The notes under the pieces: generated by a model
What the model saw: only the letters and a program-made list of their open reading frames with translations
The model's database searches: none
What the model was told of the DNA's origin: nothing
Translations under genes and position numbers: made by a program
Shown: in pieces, positions 26,082 to 34,568 of the stretch
How the letters are laid out: every line of letters starts with the position of its first letter
Numbering within the stretch: position 1 is the first letter of the stretch
Origin: Flavobacteriia bacterium
GTDB lineage: Bacteria; Bacteroidota; Bacteroidia; Flavobacteriales_D; Crocinitomicaceae
NCBI GenBank assembly: GCA_947462925.1
Contig: CANHQP010000002.1
Location: forward strand, 57,599-121,598
DNA: 64,000 nucleotides
Reading direction: 5' to 3'

Positions 26082-27743
26082 TTAAAAACTTTGAGTAAAA
26101 GTCAATGTTAAACCGTTTGATGCAGGAACGAATCTGCAAACACCTCCCACACAGAATAGACCTGCTCTTTGACGTCCGTATGAAACCATGAAACGAGATG
26201 CGTCACGAATGTATCCAAACGAGCCAATCAAATAATGCAACTGTAAATCTTTCACTGGATTTCCATAATTGTATTGATCCATTACACTGAAAAACCAGTT
26301 GGGTGAAACGTTGTATTCAATAACTGCAGTCGCCCAATTTCCTTTGTCTTTTTTTGTAAAAAGTCCTTGGAACTCAGCTCTTACAGAATTTGTTTTGTTG
26401 ATTTTCCAGTTCACCTCAACCACACCAATATGTGATTCGATAATTCCCTTTGCTTCATCAGCAACTTTCGAAATATCATTGTTCAATCGAATATTGAAAT
26501 AAGAGAAAATCATGCTGTATTTAGCACTGAATTTTTTGGCAACATTAATGTTGATGTCTTGCCAATATTCTAATCCGCTTTGGTCAAAAAGTCTTCCTTT
26601 GTAGGCAATTCCTGTAGAGTCCGCAGGACTAAATCCTGAAGTATGGTGTATTGTACCATATGTTGTTGAATAATTCACATTGATTGGCAAGCCATATTTC
26701 CCACCGATTTTTGAACCTTTTTTGACAGTGTAAAGAATTTCTGCTTGATACGCCACCTCACCCAATGGTTGTGTTGCATAAGGATAAAGTGTTGCCACTA
26801 AATTGTAAGTATGCGTTTTATTCAACGAGGGTAAATAATTGATAAAAACATCTTGCAGAGACTTCGTACGATCTGAACGAAAACTCATATTATCGACAGA
26901 TTTTGCTGAGAGTACAATTCCAAAACCTTTCTGAGAATATCCCAAATTGGCAATCGCTGCATGACCTGAATTGTAAATATTGTTGTTGTCCTCTGAAGGA
27001 TCATTTTCTTTGATTGCATATTCGGCATTGAAAGAAAATTTATTGTATTTCAGTCCAAGTCTTCCACTGTAAGCACCAACGTTTTCTGGTAAAATCAAGT
27101 CCGGATTATCGTCTTTTTGAAATTTTGAAACAAAAGAGGCCCCTAAGACGATGTCTAATTTTGAATCTTTCATATATTTCTCTAACAAGTCATTGACATG
27201 AATTTCACCATCAATTCCACGAACAATTCCGCTTGCTTTCACCACTTTTCCATCGGTAAAAGATAGTCTTTGTTTGCCATAAACTCCTTTCAAAACAACT
27301 CCCTTTGCTGGTCTGAAAATCAATCTCATTCCATCCATGTTGTTGTCGTAACCCAAAGCCCTGTCTTCGTAAGATCTGAAAATTAAACCTGAACCAAATT
27401 GTTCATAGAAATTTCCTAACGTCACATCGATATAGCTATTGGTGTATCCAACGTATCTCATGCCAAGCCCAGTTCCCTCAAAACGATCCGGATACCCTTG
27501 AATTCTTGGCAAGTAAGATTCTAATCTCATACCTGCTTTGAAGTTTCCATTGGTGTAGAAAACGTTGGCATAACTGTTTAACAATCCTTTTGACTCGGGT
27601 TGCAAGGCATCGATTAGCGTATCCTCATTGAGGTATTGAAAAGTACTTTCAATATTTCCAGTAAATGTTCCGTTATTCAATTGACCGAAACTTGCCAGCG
27701 CAACGGTCGAAAAAGCGAAACTGATAAGCGATTTCATTTTCAT
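26082..27743 (-). CDS. DUF6029 family outer-membrane protein
   Basis: A 553-residue protein with a signal peptide (MKMKSLISFAFSTVALASFGQ) and a long run of amphipathic beta strands ending in FTQSF, as in outer-membrane barrels. GMRLESYLPRIQGYPDRFEG and NFYEQFGSGLIFRSYEDR are typical of DUF6029 proteins. Role unknown; it may be a channel or export partner for the Omp28-related lipoprotein encoded 11 bases downstream. The gene lies between the TlpA gene (40 bases upstream) and that lipoprotein gene. Confidence 0.85.
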   Translation of the reverse strand: MKMKSLISFAFSTVALASFGQLNNGTFTGNIESTFQYLNEDTLIDALQPESKGLLNSYANVFYTNGNFKAGMRLESYLPRIQGYPDRFEGTGLGMRYVGYTNSYIDVTLGNFYEQFGSGLIFRSYEDRALGYDNNMDGMRLIFRPAKGVVLKGVYGKQRLSFTDGKVVKASGIVRGIDGEIHVNDLLEKYMKDSKLDIVLGASFVSKFQKDDNPDLILPENVGAYSGRLGLKYNKFSFNAEYAIKENDPSEDNNNIYNSGHAAIANLGYSQKGFGIVLSAKSVDNMSFRSDRTKSLQDVFINYLPSLNKTHTYNLVATLYPYATQPLGEVAYQAEILYTVKKGSKIGGKYGLPINVNYSTTYGTIHHTSGFSPADSTGIAYKGRLFDQSGLEYWQDININVAKKFSAKYSMIFSYFNIRLNNDISKVADEAKGIIESHIGVVEVNWKINKTNSVRAEFQGLFTKKDKGNWATAVIEYNVSPNWFFSVMDQYNYGNPVKDLQLHYLIGSFGYIRDASRFMVSYGRQRAGLFCVGGVCRFVPASNGLTLTFTQSF

Positions 27744-27783
27744 AGTTTCAAAAAAAGCGTCAAAAGAAATTGACGAAATGGAA

Positions 27784-28293
27784 TTATTTACTTTTTTCTT
27801 TCAAAGAGAGAATTTCTTGGTACAATTTATCTTCGTCACCAGGAGCATAGTTGTTGTGTGAGTAAACAATATTTCCTTCAGTATCAATTAAAAATGTGTG
27901 GGGAACATTATTTACACCCATGGCTCTTTTGAAATCTCCATTAGGATCCATCAATACCAAATACTCCCAACTTTTTCCGTTTACATACACAGGAACCTGA
28001 TTTTTTGTTTTTTCATCGTCAATAGATACTGCGATCAATGTTACGCCAGTTTCTGCTTGCCAATCTGTGTACAACTCATGAATTGTATTTAACTCTCTTT
28101 TACAAGGTGCACACCAAGTTGCCCAAAAACTAATTACGACAGGACCTTTCAATCCAAGTTCACCAGTATTTATTGACTTACCATCCATATCTTTAAGTTC
28201 AACAGCAGGTAATTTTTTACCAGTTTCATGGTCTTGAGCAAGAGAAGCTGTGCATATCGCAACAAAAGAAAAAAGAAATAAAATGCGTTTCAT
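27784..28293 (-). CDS. TlpA-family thiol-disulfide oxidoreductase
   Basis: A 169-residue exported thioredoxin. The signal peptide (MKRILFLFSFVAICTASLAQ) is followed by a TlpA/ResA fold with the active site WATWCAPCKRE, then DPNGDFKRAMGVNNVPHTFLID containing the cis-proline. It reduces or oxidises disulfides in the periplasm. It is first in an operon with DUF6029 and Omp28-related genes, and the latter has its own CxxC, so the two may exchange electrons; that is inference. Confidence 0.93.
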   Translation of the reverse strand: MKRILFLFSFVAICTASLAQDHETGKKLPAVELKDMDGKSINTGELGLKGPVVISFWATWCAPCKRELNTIHELYTDWQAETGVTLIAVSIDDEKTKNQVPVYVNGKSWEYLVLMDPNGDFKRAMGVNNVPHTFLIDTEGNIVYSHNNYAPGDEDKLYQEILSLKEKSK

Positions 28294-28345
28294 GTTTTAT
28301 AGTTTAAAATGTTTGAAGCTTGTTTTCAAAAACGTTGCCACAAAT

Positions 28346-28353
28346 CAAAGGTA
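28346..28353 (-). promoter_or_regulatory. Candidate minus-7 box for the tlpA-like operon
   Basis: TACCTTTG on the minus strand fits TAnnTTTG, about 52 bases before the TlpA ATG. A TTG lies 22 bases upstream of it. The 349-base gap from 28294 to 28642 also holds the divergent promoter at 28595; nothing else is evident there. Confidence 0.45.
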
Positions 28354-28594
28354 GTATATTTTTCAAGCCTTGAACCAATAGTTTTTACTTACATTGTTGT
28401 ATTCCTATTTCAAAACTTTATGCAATTGTAAATGTTTTTAAGCTTGATTCTTGACTGTTTAGTACCTTATTGGTACATTTTACATCAAATTCTATGAATT
28501 ATTGTTTGATTTTTAACATGTTTTTCACCTTGATTTATTGCATTCTTGAAATAATTTGTTTTAAAAAAAATGTCAAACGGCACAATTTTTTCTT

Positions 28595-28602
28595 TATATT
28601 TG
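28595..28602 (+). promoter_or_regulatory. Candidate minus-7 box for the small T9SS cargo gene
   Basis: TATATTTG matches TAnnTTTG, 40 bases before the ATG at 28643. The minus-33 element is unclear. Confidence 0.5.
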
Positions 28603-28642
28603 TTCACAAGAGTTAAAATCACGAACTATAATATTTCAAAAT

Positions 28643-29383
28643 ATGAACAAATTATTACTCTCAATCACTGCATGTTTGACTTTAGGCTTTTCAGCTAGTG
28701 CTCAAGATTATGCAATATATGAAGGTGCATCTTCAACCACTGACATTTCTGGAACAACTGTGCAAGTGCAAGTCGGTTCTTCAACTTATGAAGGTTTCTT
28801 CTTTGGGAAAAATTTGACAGGTACGCCTATTGAAGTCAAAGTTAGACGCGTTTCTTTGATAGCTCCTCCTGCTGCTGTTACTGAGCAAGTTTGTACAGGA
28901 CCAATACCAGATCCAAATGCGATTGGAAACTGTTTTGATATTGCTGCCGGTAATTCAAATTGGTTATCACCTAACAGCTATATTATTGATGCTACGAATA
29001 AAGCAAATATTGAAGTGCACATTGATCCACATGGTTCAATGGGAATGGTGCATAACCGTTACTATATTGAAGATTTAAGTGGAAATAAATTAGATTCAAT
29101 TGATTTGAAAGTCGCAAATTTTGCTTCCATTAAAGATGTGAAGCCTTCTGTAACATTCAATGTATATCCAAATCCTGCAGATGATGTTTTAACTTTAAAT
29201 GTTCAAGGGTCTTCTGAGAATTCAGTCAAAATCGTTGATGTTCTTGGAAATGTGGTAATGGAAGACAAAATGAATACTACAAAGAAAATTGATGTACGCG
29301 ATTTGAAAAATGGTGTTTACATTTTGACAGTATACGCCAATGGATCTTTGCTGCAAACAAGAAGAGTTGTTGTAAGACACTAA
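28643..29383 (+). CDS. Small secreted protein, T9SS type A
   Basis: A 246-residue exoprotein. The signal peptide ends at SASAQ, a domain of about 145 residues of unknown function follows (a beta-rich segment with two cysteines, QVCTGP and GNCFD), and a T9SS type A sorting domain occupies about 167-246 (FNVYPNPADDVLTLNV ... GVYILTVYANG). The body resembles other small Bacteroidota surface proteins but I cannot name it. It stands alone with its own promoter-like box. Confidence 0.85.
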   Translation: MNKLLLSITACLTLGFSASAQDYAIYEGASSTTDISGTTVQVQVGSSTYEGFFFGKNLTGTPIEVKVRRVSLIAPPAAVTEQVCTGPIPDPNAIGNCFDIAAGNSNWLSPNSYIIDATNKANIEVHIDPHGSMGMVHNRYYIEDLSGNKLDSIDLKVANFASIKDVKPSVTFNVYPNPADDVLTLNVQGSSENSVKIVDVLGNVVMEDKMNTTKKIDVRDLKNGVYILTVYANGSLLQTRRVVVRH

Positions 29384-29514
29384 ACTCAGCCATAAAATTT
29401 TGGAAAGGTCTTTTTTAAAGGTCTTTTTTTATGTCTAATTTTTTGTATTCATTTCACAGTTCTGAAACTTTACAGCCCTTGTTTCGTATCGTTTTATTTG
29501 TGAATTTAAATTTG

Positions 29515-29522
29515 TATTTTTG
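29515..29522 (+). promoter_or_regulatory. Candidate minus-7 box for the HU-CCDC81/SPOR gene
   Basis: TATTTTTG matches TAnnTTTG only six bases before the ATG at 29528, which would give a leaderless or almost leaderless mRNA. Confidence 0.45.
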
Positions 29523-29527
29523 CAATT

Positions 29528-30739
29528 ATGTCAATTGAAAAATTAATAGGAGATTTGTTGTTGCGCCACAATTGCGTGGTTGTTCCTTCATTTGGCGGTT
29601 TTGTGGCAAAGCAAACGGCTGCTTCTATTGATAAAGCAAACGGCATCATGTTACCGCCTAAAAAGTCATTGTTATTTAATAGACAATTGATTAACAACGA
29701 TGGATTGCTGATTGCTTCTTATGCCAAAGAAATGGGAATCACTTTTGATGAGGCATCACAAGAGGTACAAAAATTGGTTGAAAATTGGCATATTACCTTG
29801 AATGAGGGAGAAAGAGTAAACATTGATAAAGTAGGTTTTTTGTTTCTCGATCAAGAAAAAAATATTGGATTTGAACAAGATCGATATTTTAATTTGTTGC
29901 TACATTCATACGGATTAGGAAAGGTTCATTTTGTAAGTGAAGAAGACATTCAATTGGTGAATCAGCCTGTTGCAATTAGTCCTCAACTTGTCAAAGAAAC
30001 GGCTAAAGAAACTAAACTTACTGAAACGCCAATTATCACTTTGATTCCGGAAGGAATTGAAAAAGTGATTTTAGAGGAAGAGGAGGCGCCAATTATTCCT
30101 ATTTCAGCAGCAAAAAATACCACAACCAAATTGTGGAAATATGCAGCCGTCGCTATTTTGATGCCAGTTGCGTTTTATTCTTATTGGATTCCAATGAAAA
30201 CCAATGTGTTGGAATCAGGTATTTTTGCTGTACAAGATTTTAATCCTTTCCACCAGCAATCAAAAGGAAATTACGAAAGAAAACCTTTTGCTGTTGAATT
30301 AGATAAAAAAGTGCCAACATTTATCTCTGTCGAGGAAGAAATTCAAAAATTAGAGGGCAATGTTCACGTTTGGTCGTATCCATTTAGTGAGAAATTGTAC
30401 ATTCCAATTAAAGTAGAGAGCGCACCACAAGAGGCAGTTGTTGAAACAATTCCCAAAGAGATTGAAACTCCTGAAGTTGAAGAGCCTGTAGTTGAAACAA
30501 AAATTGCGAAAGTAGAATCAGCATATTACTTGATTACCAATTGTTTTGGGAGTGAGCAAAACGCTAAGAATTTCGTGAATTACTTGAAATCAAAAGGTTT
30601 CGATGCTCAAATAGTTGATGTGAAAAATGGTTTGCAACGCGTGAGTGCTGGTAAATCTGCGAACTCATCTGAATTGAAAAACATTCAAAGTAAAGTTGAA
30701 GCGTTGGACATTCAAGGAAGTTGGATTTTGAAGAAATAA
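29528..30739 (+). CDS. HU-CCDC81 and SPOR domain protein
   Basis: A 403-residue protein. The N-terminal about 135 residues form the tandem HU-like CCDC81-type domains typical of Bacteroidota (IGDLLLRHNCVVVPSFGGFVA ... GERVNIDKVGFL). One membrane helix lies near 202-222 (LWKYAAVAILMPVAFYSYW). A SPOR domain ends the protein (about 328-403), which binds denuded peptidoglycan glycans at division sites. The layout places the HU part in the cytoplasm and SPOR in the periplasm, so it could link nucleoid or filament to septal wall. That link is inference. Confidence 0.9.
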   Translation: MSIEKLIGDLLLRHNCVVVPSFGGFVAKQTAASIDKANGIMLPPKKSLLFNRQLINNDGLLIASYAKEMGITFDEASQEVQKLVENWHITLNEGERVNIDKVGFLFLDQEKNIGFEQDRYFNLLLHSYGLGKVHFVSEEDIQLVNQPVAISPQLVKETAKETKLTETPIITLIPEGIEKVILEEEEAPIIPISAAKNTTTKLWKYAAVAILMPVAFYSYWIPMKTNVLESGIFAVQDFNPFHQQSKGNYERKPFAVELDKKVPTFISVEEEIQKLEGNVHVWSYPFSEKLYIPIKVESAPQEAVVETIPKEIETPEVEEPVVETKIAKVESAYYLITNCFGSEQNAKNFVNYLKSKGFDAQIVDVKNGLQRVSAGKSANSSELKNIQSKVEALDIQGSWILKK

Positions 30740-30893
30740 TTTTTTTTCAAAACCTATTCCAACCTTTAAACATTCTAAATTACGTTTAATCATTTTCTTG
30801 TTTATCATTTTGTTGTGTTTTGTATATCTTTACGAAAACAAAACTCAGTTCTTTATCCTAATTTTTAGAAAAGGACAATAATAAAAACAGCTT

Positions 30894-32099
30894 ATGAGAA
30901 AATGGATTTTACCTATTGGATTTGTGTTAGTTTCTTTTGCTACAATTGCACAAGACAAAACCAAAAATTCTGAAAACAGTACTTACGAATTTACCAAACA
31001 AGTTCACCTAGATGCGACACCTGTTCAAAGTCAAGGTTATACAGGAACTTGCTGGAGCTTTTCAACCTTGTCATTTTTTGAATCAGAAATGATTAGAAAA
31101 GGAACTAAAAATCCTGCACCGTTGTCGGAAATGTATGTTGCAAGAAAAGCCTATGAAGCTAAAGCAGATAAATTTATTCGCATGGATGGAAAATCAAATT
31201 TTTCAGAAGGTGGAGCTTTTCATGATATTCCTTTTGTGATTAAAAATTACGGAATTGTTCCAGCTGATGTTTATAAAGGTTATAATTCAGGAACAGAAAC
31301 ATATGATCACAGTGAAATGTACACTGTTTTGAATGGTGCGATGGAGGGTGTATTGAAACATGTACAACAATTGGATGGTAAAGCACTTTCTCCAACATGG
31401 CGAGCAGCTTTGGGTGGAATTTTAGATGCTTACTTAGGAAAAGACATTCAAGAATTTGAATTTAATGGGAAAAAGTATACACCGAAATCCTATGCTGCAT
31501 CGTTGAATTTAAACATGAGCGATTATGTGTCAATAACTTCATTTACAAATCATGATGCATATAGCGAATGTCAATTGGCGATTCCGGATAATTGGGGAAA
31601 TGGTAAAAGCTACAATGTTGGATTAGCTGATTTGATGACTATCGCTGAATATGCTTTAAAAAACGGCTATACTTTAGCTTGGGGTGCTGATGTTTCTGAA
31701 AAGGGTTTCAGTTTCCGTGAAGGAATTGCGATTGTTCCAGAAGATCCATCAACAATTGAAGTAAGAGGACGAGATAATAAAAATTTCTCAGATCCTGGAG
31801 CTGCAAAATCATCTAATGCATTTTTAACACCTGTTAAAGAAGTGAAAGTTACACCTGAACTTCGTCAAGTGGGTTATGACAACAAAACAACAACGGATGA
31901 TCACGGAATGCATATTACAGGGTTATACAAAGACCAAAATGGAACACGATATTTCTTGGTTAAAAACTCTTGGGGAACAAGTAATTACCCAGCTGGATAT
32001 TTGTATGTTTCTGAAAATTATTTTAATTTGAAAACCATCAATATTTACTTACATAAAGATGGAATTCCAAAAGAAATCCGCGCTAAAATCCAGTTATAG
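30894..32099 (+). CDS. C1 family cysteine peptidase, bleomycin-hydrolase-like
   Basis: A 401-residue exported papain-like peptidase. The signal peptide (MRKWILPIGFVLVSFATIAQ) precedes QSQGYTGTCWSFS with catalytic C53. H337 (DDHGMH) and N358 (LVKNSWGT) complete the triad. Order and spacing fit aminopeptidase C/bleomycin hydrolase relatives, which are usually about 450 residues. A Bacteroidota signal peptide suggests periplasmic peptide trimming. It stands alone, with TATCTTTA upstream one base from the minus-7 consensus. Confidence 0.92.
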   Translation: MRKWILPIGFVLVSFATIAQDKTKNSENSTYEFTKQVHLDATPVQSQGYTGTCWSFSTLSFFESEMIRKGTKNPAPLSEMYVARKAYEAKADKFIRMDGKSNFSEGGAFHDIPFVIKNYGIVPADVYKGYNSGTETYDHSEMYTVLNGAMEGVLKHVQQLDGKALSPTWRAALGGILDAYLGKDIQEFEFNGKKYTPKSYAASLNLNMSDYVSITSFTNHDAYSECQLAIPDNWGNGKSYNVGLADLMTIAEYALKNGYTLAWGADVSEKGFSFREGIAIVPEDPSTIEVRGRDNKNFSDPGAAKSSNAFLTPVKEVKVTPELRQVGYDNKTTTDDHGMHITGLYKDQNGTRYFLVKNSWGTSNYPAGYLYVSENYFNLKTINIYLHKDGIPKEIRAKIQL

Positions 32100-32191
32100 T
32101 TGAGTTTTCAAAATTAATTGTTTAAAACTTATTTCTGAAAATCAGTTGATTATTCTATGTTTAATTAAATTTGTTGGCAAATATTATACTG

Positions 32192-32515
32192 ATGGACAGA
32201 TTAACACCCGCTGAGGAGCAAGTGATGCTTCGTCTATGGAAATTAGAGAAAACTACTGTAAAAGAAATCGTTGCCCTGTATGATGATCCTAAACCAGCAT
32301 ACAATACAACCTCAACGATTGTTAGAATTTTGGAAAGAAAAAAGTTTATAAAACATAAAACAGTAGGACGAGGTTTCATTTATTTACCGAAAGTAACAAG
32401 AGAACAATATCGAGATTTTTTATGTGAAAATTTACTAAAAAATTATTTTGATAGCGACAGAAAAGCAATTGTTTCTCACTTCAATAGTAATAGCTCTTTA
32501 AGCGAATTATTGTAA
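32192..32515 (+). CDS. BlaI/MecI-family transcriptional repressor
   Basis: A 107-residue winged-helix protein starting at ATG 32192 (MDRLTPAEEQVMLRLW); an in-frame TTG 21 bases upstream is less likely. LTPAEEQVM...LWKLEKTTVKEIV, AYNTTSTIVRILERKKFI and GRGFIYLP are the BlaI/Penicillinase_R family signatures. It should bind DNA as a dimer. The membrane sensor-protease partner (BlaR/MecR type) usually encoded next to it is absent. It is followed by a strong terminator and stands alone. Confidence 0.92.
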   Translation: MDRLTPAEEQVMLRLWKLEKTTVKEIVALYDDPKPAYNTTSTIVRILERKKFIKHKTVGRGFIYLPKVTREQYRDFLCENLLKNYFDSDRKAIVSHFNSNSSLSELL

Positions 32516-32527
32516 GAAAGTTAATTC

Positions 32528-32559
32528 AAACGGCAGGTATTTTTACCTGCCGTTTTTTT
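32528..32559 (+). terminator. Intrinsic terminator after the BlaI-like gene
   Basis: AAACGGCAGGTA (32528-32539) and TACCTGCCGTTT (32544-32555) form a perfect 12-bp stem with a four-base loop, followed by T residues. Confidence 0.9.
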
Positions 32560-32636
32560 ATGCACAAGCTTTTGTTTTAAATCTAAACGGATTTCATTCC
32601 TAAAAAAATTGTATTTTTATACCAAAATAAGGAAAG

Positions 32637-34061
32637 ATGGGATGTACCAGTTGTAGCTCAGGAGGTGGAACTCCAAAAGGCTGTCAAAATAATGGAACCT
32701 GTAGTTCTGGTGGATGTAATAAATTAGGTGTGTTTGATTGGTTGGGTAACATGCAGTTACCTGGAGGTCAAACACCATACGACATAGTTGAAGTTCGCTT
32801 CAAAAACAGTAGAAAAGCTTTTTACCGAAACAATAAGGAATTGACACTGCAAGTGGGAGATGTTATTGTTGTAGAAGCAAGTCCAGGCCATGATATTGGT
32901 GTGGTTTCTGTTGTTGGAGAACTCGCCAGAATTCAGGTCAAAAAGAAAATGCCAAACTTCAAGTCTGTGGAGGCTAAGAAGATTTTTCGCATTGCGAACC
33001 AAGAAGATATTGAAAAATGGACTCGTTCAAGAGAACTTGAAAAAGAGGTTATGTATCAATCTAGAACCTTGGCAGTAAATTTAAATCTGAACATGAAAAT
33101 TTCAGATGTTGAATATCAAGGAGATTTGTCTAAGGCAACTTTTTATTACACTTCTGATGACAGAGTAGATTTTCGTCAGTTGATAAAAGACATGGCAGAT
33201 ACTTTCAAAATTAGGGTTGAAATGAGGCAAATAGGTTCTCGTCAAGAAGCTTCTCGTTTGGGAGGAATTGGTTCTTGTGGACGTGAATTGTGTTGTTCAA
33301 CTTGGTTGACAGATTTCCGTTCTGTTTCTACTTCAGCAGCAAGATACCAACAATTGTCTCTCAATCCTCAGAAATTGGCTGGACAATGTGGTAAATTAAA
33401 ATGCTGTTTGAATTACGAATTAGACATGTATCTAGATGCAATAAAATCATTTCCTGCTGTTGAGAATAAACTTTACACAGAAAAAGGTGCTGCATTCCAT
33501 GTAAAAACGGATGTTTTCAAGCGTTTGATGTGGTACATGTATGAGGGAGGTTCCGGATTAATAGCACTTTCACCAGAAAGAGTTGCAGAAGTCCGAGAGT
33601 TGAACATCAACAAAGTGAAGCCACAAGATTTGAAAGATTTTTCTCACAAGGAGGAAGTAATTGCAGAACCAGATTATGAAAATGTGGATGAACAAGACTC
33701 ATTGAATCGTTTTGATAGTAATTTCAAGAAAAAGAAAAAGAAAAAACCAAATCGTCCTGGTGGACAAGCTCAAAATCCAAATCAAGCGAACGCTGCCAAT
33801 GGAAGTCAGCCAGTGAAGGTTAATCCTCCTCGTCCAAATCCAAATCAGAGTCCAAACAGAAATCCGAATCAGAAACCCAATCCAAATCAAGGAGGGAATC
33901 CGAATCAAAAAGGAAATCAAATAGCAAATGAACAAGTAAAACCTGTTCAAATGAATGCGGATGGAACAGCGCCAGCTCCAAAGAGAAACAAAAAACGTAG
34001 ACCGCCTAGAAAACCAAATCCTGACGGAAACAGCAATAAACCAACTGGAAATGCGGAGTAA
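32637..34061 (+). CDS. ricT: RicT/YaaT-like PSP1 domain protein
   Basis: A 474-residue protein. The N-terminus is Cys/Gly/Ser-rich (GCTSCSSGGG), followed by a PSP1 domain (about 45-275) with the RicT signatures GSCGRELCCSTWL and GQCGKLKCCLNYE, whose cysteines bind Fe-S in Bacillus RicT. The last about 110 residues are a Lys/Asn/Pro/Gln-rich low-complexity tail. In Bacillus the RicAFT complex guides RNase Y processing; that role here is by analogy. The stop lies inside the start of gldH, an 11-base overlap, so the two are coupled. Confidence 0.92.
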   Translation: MGCTSCSSGGGTPKGCQNNGTCSSGGCNKLGVFDWLGNMQLPGGQTPYDIVEVRFKNSRKAFYRNNKELTLQVGDVIVVEASPGHDIGVVSVVGELARIQVKKKMPNFKSVEAKKIFRIANQEDIEKWTRSRELEKEVMYQSRTLAVNLNLNMKISDVEYQGDLSKATFYYTSDDRVDFRQLIKDMADTFKIRVEMRQIGSRQEASRLGGIGSCGRELCCSTWLTDFRSVSTSAARYQQLSLNPQKLAGQCGKLKCCLNYELDMYLDAIKSFPAVENKLYTEKGAAFHVKTDVFKRLMWYMYEGGSGLIALSPERVAEVRELNINKVKPQDLKDFSHKEEVIAEPDYENVDEQDSLNRFDSNFKKKKKKKPNRPGGQAQNPNQANAANGSQPVKVNPPRPNPNQSPNRNPNQKPNPNQGGNPNQKGNQIANEQVKPVQMNADGTAPAPKRNKKRRPPRKPNPDGNSNKPTGNAE

Positions 34062-34515
34062 ATATGTAGGTATAGGTTTGATATTGACGTTGCTTTTAGT
34101 AAGCTGCGGAGAACAACCAATGTTTGAGAAATCGTATTCTTTCAAAAGTAATTCATGGTCACAAAAAGTGAAACCTGCTTTTAAAATAGCGATTGATGAT
34201 ACAACCAAAGCGTACGATTTTACCATCACATTTAGGGTGACGACAGATTATGCCTACAACAATGTTTGGTTTTATTTGAATACTAAAACGCCAGATGGAA
34301 TGACTGCAAGAGAACCTTTTGAAATCAAAATTACGAATCCTGATGGTACTTGGGCTGGAGTAAAAACGGGAACAGTGGTTGAGACAAATTTAAATTTTAA
34401 CAGGAGAAAACTTCCTAAAAAAGGGAACTACTATTTCACACTAGAACAAGGTGTGACAATGGATAAACTTGATGAGGTATTAGATATTGGTCTGAAAGTT
34501 GAAGAGGCTAAATAA
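34051..34515 (+). CDS. gldH: Gliding motility lipoprotein GldH
   Basis: A 154-residue lipoprotein. ATG 34051 gives MRSKYVGIGLILTLLLVSC with lipid-acceptor C19; an upstream in-frame ATG would lie inside ricT without a signal. The mature sequence (MFEKSYSFKSNSW, DFTITFRVTTDYAYNNVWFYL, FTLEQGVTMDKLDEVLDIGLKVE) matches GldH. The protein is needed for flavobacterial gliding, which runs with the T9SS. Linkage of gldH to ricT recurs in Bacteroidota. A terminator follows at once. Confidence 0.93.
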   Translation: MRSKYVGIGLILTLLLVSCGEQPMFEKSYSFKSNSWSQKVKPAFKIAIDDTTKAYDFTITFRVTTDYAYNNVWFYLNTKTPDGMTAREPFEIKITNPDGTWAGVKTGTVVETNLNFNRRKLPKKGNYYFTLEQGVTMDKLDEVLDIGLKVEEAK

Positions 34516-34517
34516 AA

Positions 34518-34550
34518 CAAAAAGAGCAGATTATTCATCTGCTCTTTTTG
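34518..34550. terminator. Intrinsic terminator after gldH
   Basis: AAAAAGAGCAGAT and ATCTGCTCTTTTT form a strong stem with a five-base loop and T residues on both strands. It also serves the convergent gene ending at 34569. Confidence 0.9.
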
Positions 34551-34568
34551 TTTAAATATGATTTTAAG

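Noticed and set aside
29404..29430. Tandem AAAGGTCTTTTTT as a terminator after the small T9SS cargo gene
   Set aside because: The two copies are direct repeats and do not form a GC stem, so I could not support an intrinsic terminator.
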